From NCBI RefSeq assembly GCF_008086045.1, contig NZ_VSEY01000032.1, positions 62,001-126,000 on the forward strand: a stretch of DNA of 64,000 nucleotides. Reading direction: 5' to 3'. Position numbers and translations under genes: made by a program. The DNA is from Nonomuraea sp. PA05. Lineage in GTDB: Bacteria; Actinomycetota; Actinomycetes; Streptosporangiales; Streptosporangiaceae. This document shows positions 61,111 to 64,000 of this stretch, one piece after another. How positions within the stretch are numbered: the stretch's first letter is position 1; every line of letters starts with the position of its first letter. A model generated the notes under the pieces. The model worked only from the letters and a program-made list of their open reading frames with translations. It was not told the DNA's origin and searched no databases.

Positions 61111-61169
61111 ACGAACCTCCACAGGTTGTTGTCCGAGCCGTGGTCGTCGGCGAGCACGACCTGCGCGCC
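61107..61169 (-). pseudogene. 20-residue coding remnant overlapping the GH43 start
   Basis: In the frame ending at the TGA at 61109-61107 the peptide reads GAQVVLADDHGSDNNLWRFV. This resembles the last strand of a ricin/trefoil-type or glycosidase C terminus. An in-frame TAG sits directly before it (61172-61170). The stop overlaps the GH43 ATG by four bases, as true operon neighbours do. It may be the end of a lost upstream gene. Confidence 0.35.
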
Positions 61170-61248
61170 CTAAGGCGTGCCGCCGACGCGGCTCAAGGAC
61201 ATGCGGGACTCCTCGGAAAGGGAGGATGACCGGCCGCGCCGCGCCCGT

Positions 61249-61262
61249 TGTTAGCGCTAACA
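61249..61262. promoter_or_regulatory. LacI-type operator palindrome TGTTAGCGCTAACA
   Basis: Identical to the site at 49570-49583. It lies 139 bases before the GH43 ATG, in the divergent control region between the GH43-GH62 operon and the GH95 gene. Confidence 0.72.
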
Positions 61263-61708
61263 TCTGATGGCGTCGCCCTCCTCCGTTCGCTGCGTTGTGG
61301 CGGAGTACATCCGACGGTTCGGCCCGGCGTCAAAAGAGATGCGGCTCCACCGGTACGGGCGATGCCGTCCCAGTGCCTTCCCGCCTGGAGTTTCACCCCC
61401 AGCGGGACCGTGCCGCGTCTCTGAAAGTTTCACAGAAGTTACCAGAGGGCAACAGAGTAACTTGCGAATCTTGAAAAGTTAAGTTGCTGCCTGAAAGTTG
61501 TCGTCAACCCCCAAGAAGGGACGCCCGACCCGAGTGCTGGCCAGCCTTCCGCTGGTCCATGGCCCTGACCATCAGGAATCGCCGCCTCATTAAGTTTCTG
61601 TCCCGGCCATGGTTGACGGGCCGCAGTCAAGGCCCTTACCTTCCTCCAGGAGATCCGCGGTCCGTGACGTGTTCGTGCCCAGTAGCCGACGGACGAACGA
61701 GAGTCGAG
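61263..61708. promoter_or_regulatory. Divergent control region with repeated GAAAGTT sites
   Basis: No gene is seen. GAAAGTTTC (61423-61431), GAAAAGTTAAG (61473-61483) and GAAAGTTG (61493-61500) form a cluster of LacI-type half or full sites about 210-290 bases before the GH95 gene. The patch is AT-rich for this genome. They resemble the site in the sugar-importer promoter at 54471. Confidence 0.5.
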
Positions 61709-64000
61709 ATGGCTGACTTATCCCGAAGGCAAGTGTTCAAGCTCGGCGCGGCCGGAGCAGGAGCCGCGATGTCACCGCTGGGCTGGACGGCCGCTGCCCG
61801 GGCCGCCACGGCGCCCCCTCCCGAGGTGAGCGCCGCGAACGATCTGGCCCTGTGGTACGACGAGAGCGCCGGCACCGACTGGTTGCGCGCGCTCCCGATC
61901 GGCAACGGCCGCCTGGGCGCCATGGTGTTCGGCAACACCGACACCGAGCGGTTGCAGCTCAACGAGGACACCGTGTGGGCCGGAGGACCGTACGACCAGA
62001 GCAACCCCCGAGGGGCGGCGGCACTGGGGCAGATCCGGCAACTGGTCTTCCAGAACCAGTGGAGCCAGGCCCAGACCCTGATCGACCAGAACATGCGCGG
62101 CACCCCGGTGGGGCAGCTGGCCTACCAGACCGTCGGCGACCTGCGGCTCGGCTTCGGCAGCGCGGCCGGGGTCACGGAGTACAACCGGTATCTGGACCTC
62201 ACCACGGCCACCACGGCCGTCTCCTACCTGCACAACGGCGTCCGGTACCGGCGTGAGGCGCTCGCGAGCGCGCCCGACCAGGTGATCGCCATCCGCCTGA
62301 CCGCCGACCGGCCGGGCTCGATCACGTTCTCCGCGACCTTCGGCAGCCCGCAGCGGACGACCCGCTCCAGCCCGGACGGGACCACGATCGCGCTCGACGG
62401 CATCTCGGGCGACATGGAAGGAGTGGCCGGCTCCGTCCGGTTCCTCGCGCTGGCCCGCGCGGTCGCCGACGGCGGCACCGTCAGCAGCTCCGGCGGCACC
62501 TTGCAGGTCAGGTCCGCCGACAGCGTGACGGTGCTGATCTCCATCGGCTCCAGCTACCGCACCTACCGTGACGTCGACGGCGACCACCAGGGCATCGCGC
62601 GGCGCCACCTGGACGCGGCCACCGGCAGCACCTACGACGACCTGCGCGGCCGGCACGTCGCCGACCACCAGCGGTTGTTCGGGCGCGTGACCCTGGACCT
62701 GGGCCGGACCGCGGCGGCCGACCAGCCGACCGACGTGCGGATCGCGCAGCACGCGAACACCGACGACCCGCAGTTCTCGGCGCTGCTGTTCCAGTACGGC
62801 CGCTACCTGCTGATCAGTTCCTCCCGGCCGGGCACCCAGCCGGCCAACCTCCAGGGCATCTGGAACGACTCGCTGACGCCGTCGTGGGACTCGAAATACA
62901 CCATCAACGCGAACCTGCCGATGAACTACTGGCCGGCGGACACGACGAACCTGTCCGAATGTTACGAGCCGGTGTTCGCGATGCTCGACGAGCTCGCGGT
63001 CAGCGGCGCCCGGACGGCCCGCGTACAGTACAACGCCGGCGGTTGGGTGACCCATCACAACACCGACGCGTGGCGGGGGACGTCGGTCGTGGACGGCGCG
63101 TTCTGGGGCATGTGGCAGACCGGCGGCGCCTGGCTGGCCACCCTCGTCTGGGACCACTACCGCTTCACCGGCGACCTGGAGTTCCTGCGGCGGTACTACC
63201 CCGCGATGAAAGGCGCCGCACAGTTCTTCCTCGACACGCTGGTGCAGGAACCGAACCTCGGCCATCTGGTCACCAACCCGTCGAACTCTCCGGAACTCGC
63301 CCACCACGCGGGCGTCAGCGTCTGCGCGGGCCCCACGATGGACAACCAGATCCTGCGGGACCTGTTCAACGGCTGCGCCCAGGCGGCTCAGACGCTCGGC
63401 GTCGACGCCGACTTCCGGACGCGGGTCCTGGCCGCCCGCGACCGGCTCCCGCCGATGAGGATCGGCTCGCGCGGCAACATCCAGGAGTGGCTGTACGACT
63501 GGATCGAGACCGAGCCCGCCCACCGGCACATCTCCCACCTCTACGGCCTGCATCCCGGCAACCAGATCAGCAAGCGCGGCACCCCCGCGCTGTTCACCGC
63601 CGCGCGGCGCACCCTCGAACTGCGCGGTGACGACGGGACAGGCTGGTCACTCGCCTGGAAGATCAACTATTGGGCGCGGATGGAGGAAGGCGTCCGGGCG
63701 CACGCGCTGCTGCGCCTCCTGGTGACGACGGCCCGGCTGGCGCCGAACATGTTCGACCTGCACCCGCCGTTCCAGATCGACGGCAACTTCGGCGCCACGT
63801 CCGGAATCGCCGAGATGCTGCTGCAGAGCCACAACGGCGAGCTGCACGTGCTGCCGGCAGTGCCGCCGGCCTGGCCGAACGGCAAGGTACGGGGCCTTCG
63901 GGGGCGTGGCGGCCACACCGTGGACGCGACGTGGAGCTCCGGCGGGGCCGGCGAGATCCTCATCAGGTTCGATCGTGACGGAGCGGTCAACGTACGCAAC
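61709..64000 (+). CDS. GH95 alpha-L-fucosidase/galactosidase (3' end outside window)
   Basis: 764 codons are visible with no stop, close to the usual 760-800 for the family. The start ATG 61709 begins a Tat signal (SRRQVFKLGAAGAG ... AARAATA). The catalytic (alpha/alpha)6 domain shows LPIGNGRLGAMVFG, LNEDTVWAGGP, YTINANLPMNYWP (the paired asparagines of the base system), NPSNSPE (the acid Glu), SLAWKINYWARMEEG and QIDGNFGATSGIAEML (the Asp). Known members act by inversion on alpha-1,2-linked L-fucose or L-galactose. In an arabinoxylan locus it may trim L-galactose or fucose side groups. It is divergent from the GH43-GH62 operon. Confidence 0.9.
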   Translation, partial: MADLSRRQVFKLGAAGAGAAMSPLGWTAAARAATAPPPEVSAANDLALWYDESAGTDWLRALPIGNGRLGAMVFGNTDTERLQLNEDTVWAGGPYDQSNPRGAAALGQIRQLVFQNQWSQAQTLIDQNMRGTPVGQLAYQTVGDLRLGFGSAAGVTEYNRYLDLTTATTAVSYLHNGVRYRREALASAPDQVIAIRLTADRPGSITFSATFGSPQRTTRSSPDGTTIALDGISGDMEGVAGSVRFLALARAVADGGTVSSSGGTLQVRSADSVTVLISIGSSYRTYRDVDGDHQGIARRHLDAATGSTYDDLRGRHVADHQRLFGRVTLDLGRTAAADQPTDVRIAQHANTDDPQFSALLFQYGRYLLISSSRPGTQPANLQGIWNDSLTPSWDSKYTINANLPMNYWPADTTNLSECYEPVFAMLDELAVSGARTARVQYNAGGWVTHHNTDAWRGTSVVDGAFWGMWQTGGAWLATLVWDHYRFTGDLEFLRRYYPAMKGAAQFFLDTLVQEPNLGHLVTNPSNSPELAHHAGVSVCAGPTMDNQILRDLFNGCAQAAQTLGVDADFRTRVLAARDRLPPMRIGSRGNIQEWLYDWIETEPAHRHISHLYGLHPGNQISKRGTPALFTAARRTLELRGDDGTGWSLAWKINYWARMEEGVRAHALLRLLVTTARLAPNMFDLHPPFQIDGNFGATSGIAEMLLQSHNGELHVLPAVPPAWPNGKVRGLRGRGGHTVDATWSSGGAGEILIRFDRDGAVNVRN

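Overview
The window is a high-GC chromosomal segment of an actinomycete. ATG and GTG starts are mixed, stop/start overlaps of 1-4 bases are common, and typical families are present: PPOX/F420-type flavoproteins, a PF04672 SAM methyltransferase, SpoIIE-type phosphatase, CBM13-bearing secreted glycosidases and a chaplin-like remnant. A Streptosporangiales (Nonomuraea-like) or Streptomyces-like soil bacterium fits best; this is inference from gene content only. No tRNA, rRNA, CRISPR array, insertion sequence or replication origin was seen.

Region 1 (1-8.5 kb) is mixed: the end of an Lrp/AsnC regulator, two tandem orphan histidine kinases with paired cysteines in their sensor loops, a flavin/F420-binding protein, msrA preceded by an in-frame degenerate msrB, a 22-bp tandem repeat, a Tat-exported GH109 enzyme, a LysR regulator and a divergent DoxX-like membrane protein.

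Region 2 (9.1-34.7 kb) is a large catabolic island. An oligopeptide-type ABC importer is followed by SCP2-like, SDR and (frameshifted) PucR genes. Then come a proline-racemase-family enzyme, a class-C-type serine hydrolase, two M19 dipeptidases, an HMG-CoA-synthase-like/DUF35 fusion, a thiolase, an amidohydrolase, a TetR regulator, an acyl-CoA ligase, an acyl-CoA dehydrogenase, a PLP lyase, a CocE/NonD hydrolase, an enoyl-CoA hydratase, a MOSC-reductase-ferredoxin fusion and a flavoprotein. A 29-bp promoter/operator element occurs in both divergent control regions (17.85 and 24.16 kb), with a weaker copy at 9.1 kb, so the local TetR protein probably controls the whole island. The gene set suggests import and breakdown of an acylated, peptide- or amide-linked compound, with hydrolases releasing amino-acid and acyl parts and a beta-oxidation set degrading the acyl part. 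The substrate is unknown.

Region 3 (34.9-45 kb) holds a second complete peptide-type ABC importer, then a 925-residue three-part fusion (sugar-isomerase-type TIM barrel, HPPD-like dioxygenase, second TIM barrel) related to QuiC dehydroshikimate dehydratase, and a convergent secreted alpha/beta hydrolase. The last two share a 17-bp promoter motif. Region 4 (45-49.8 kb) has a GAF-SpoIIE phosphatase, a small ricin-like lectin, a SAM methyltransferase and several gene remnants.

Region 5 (49.8 kb to the end) is an arabinoxylan-type utilisation locus: an SGNH esterase with CBM13, three tandem LacI regulators, a sugar ABC importer (binding protein and two permeases, no ATPase), GH62 and GH43 enzymes with near-duplicate CBM13 modules, and a GH95 enzyme running off the end. 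Two kinds of LacI-type palindrome mark its promoters.
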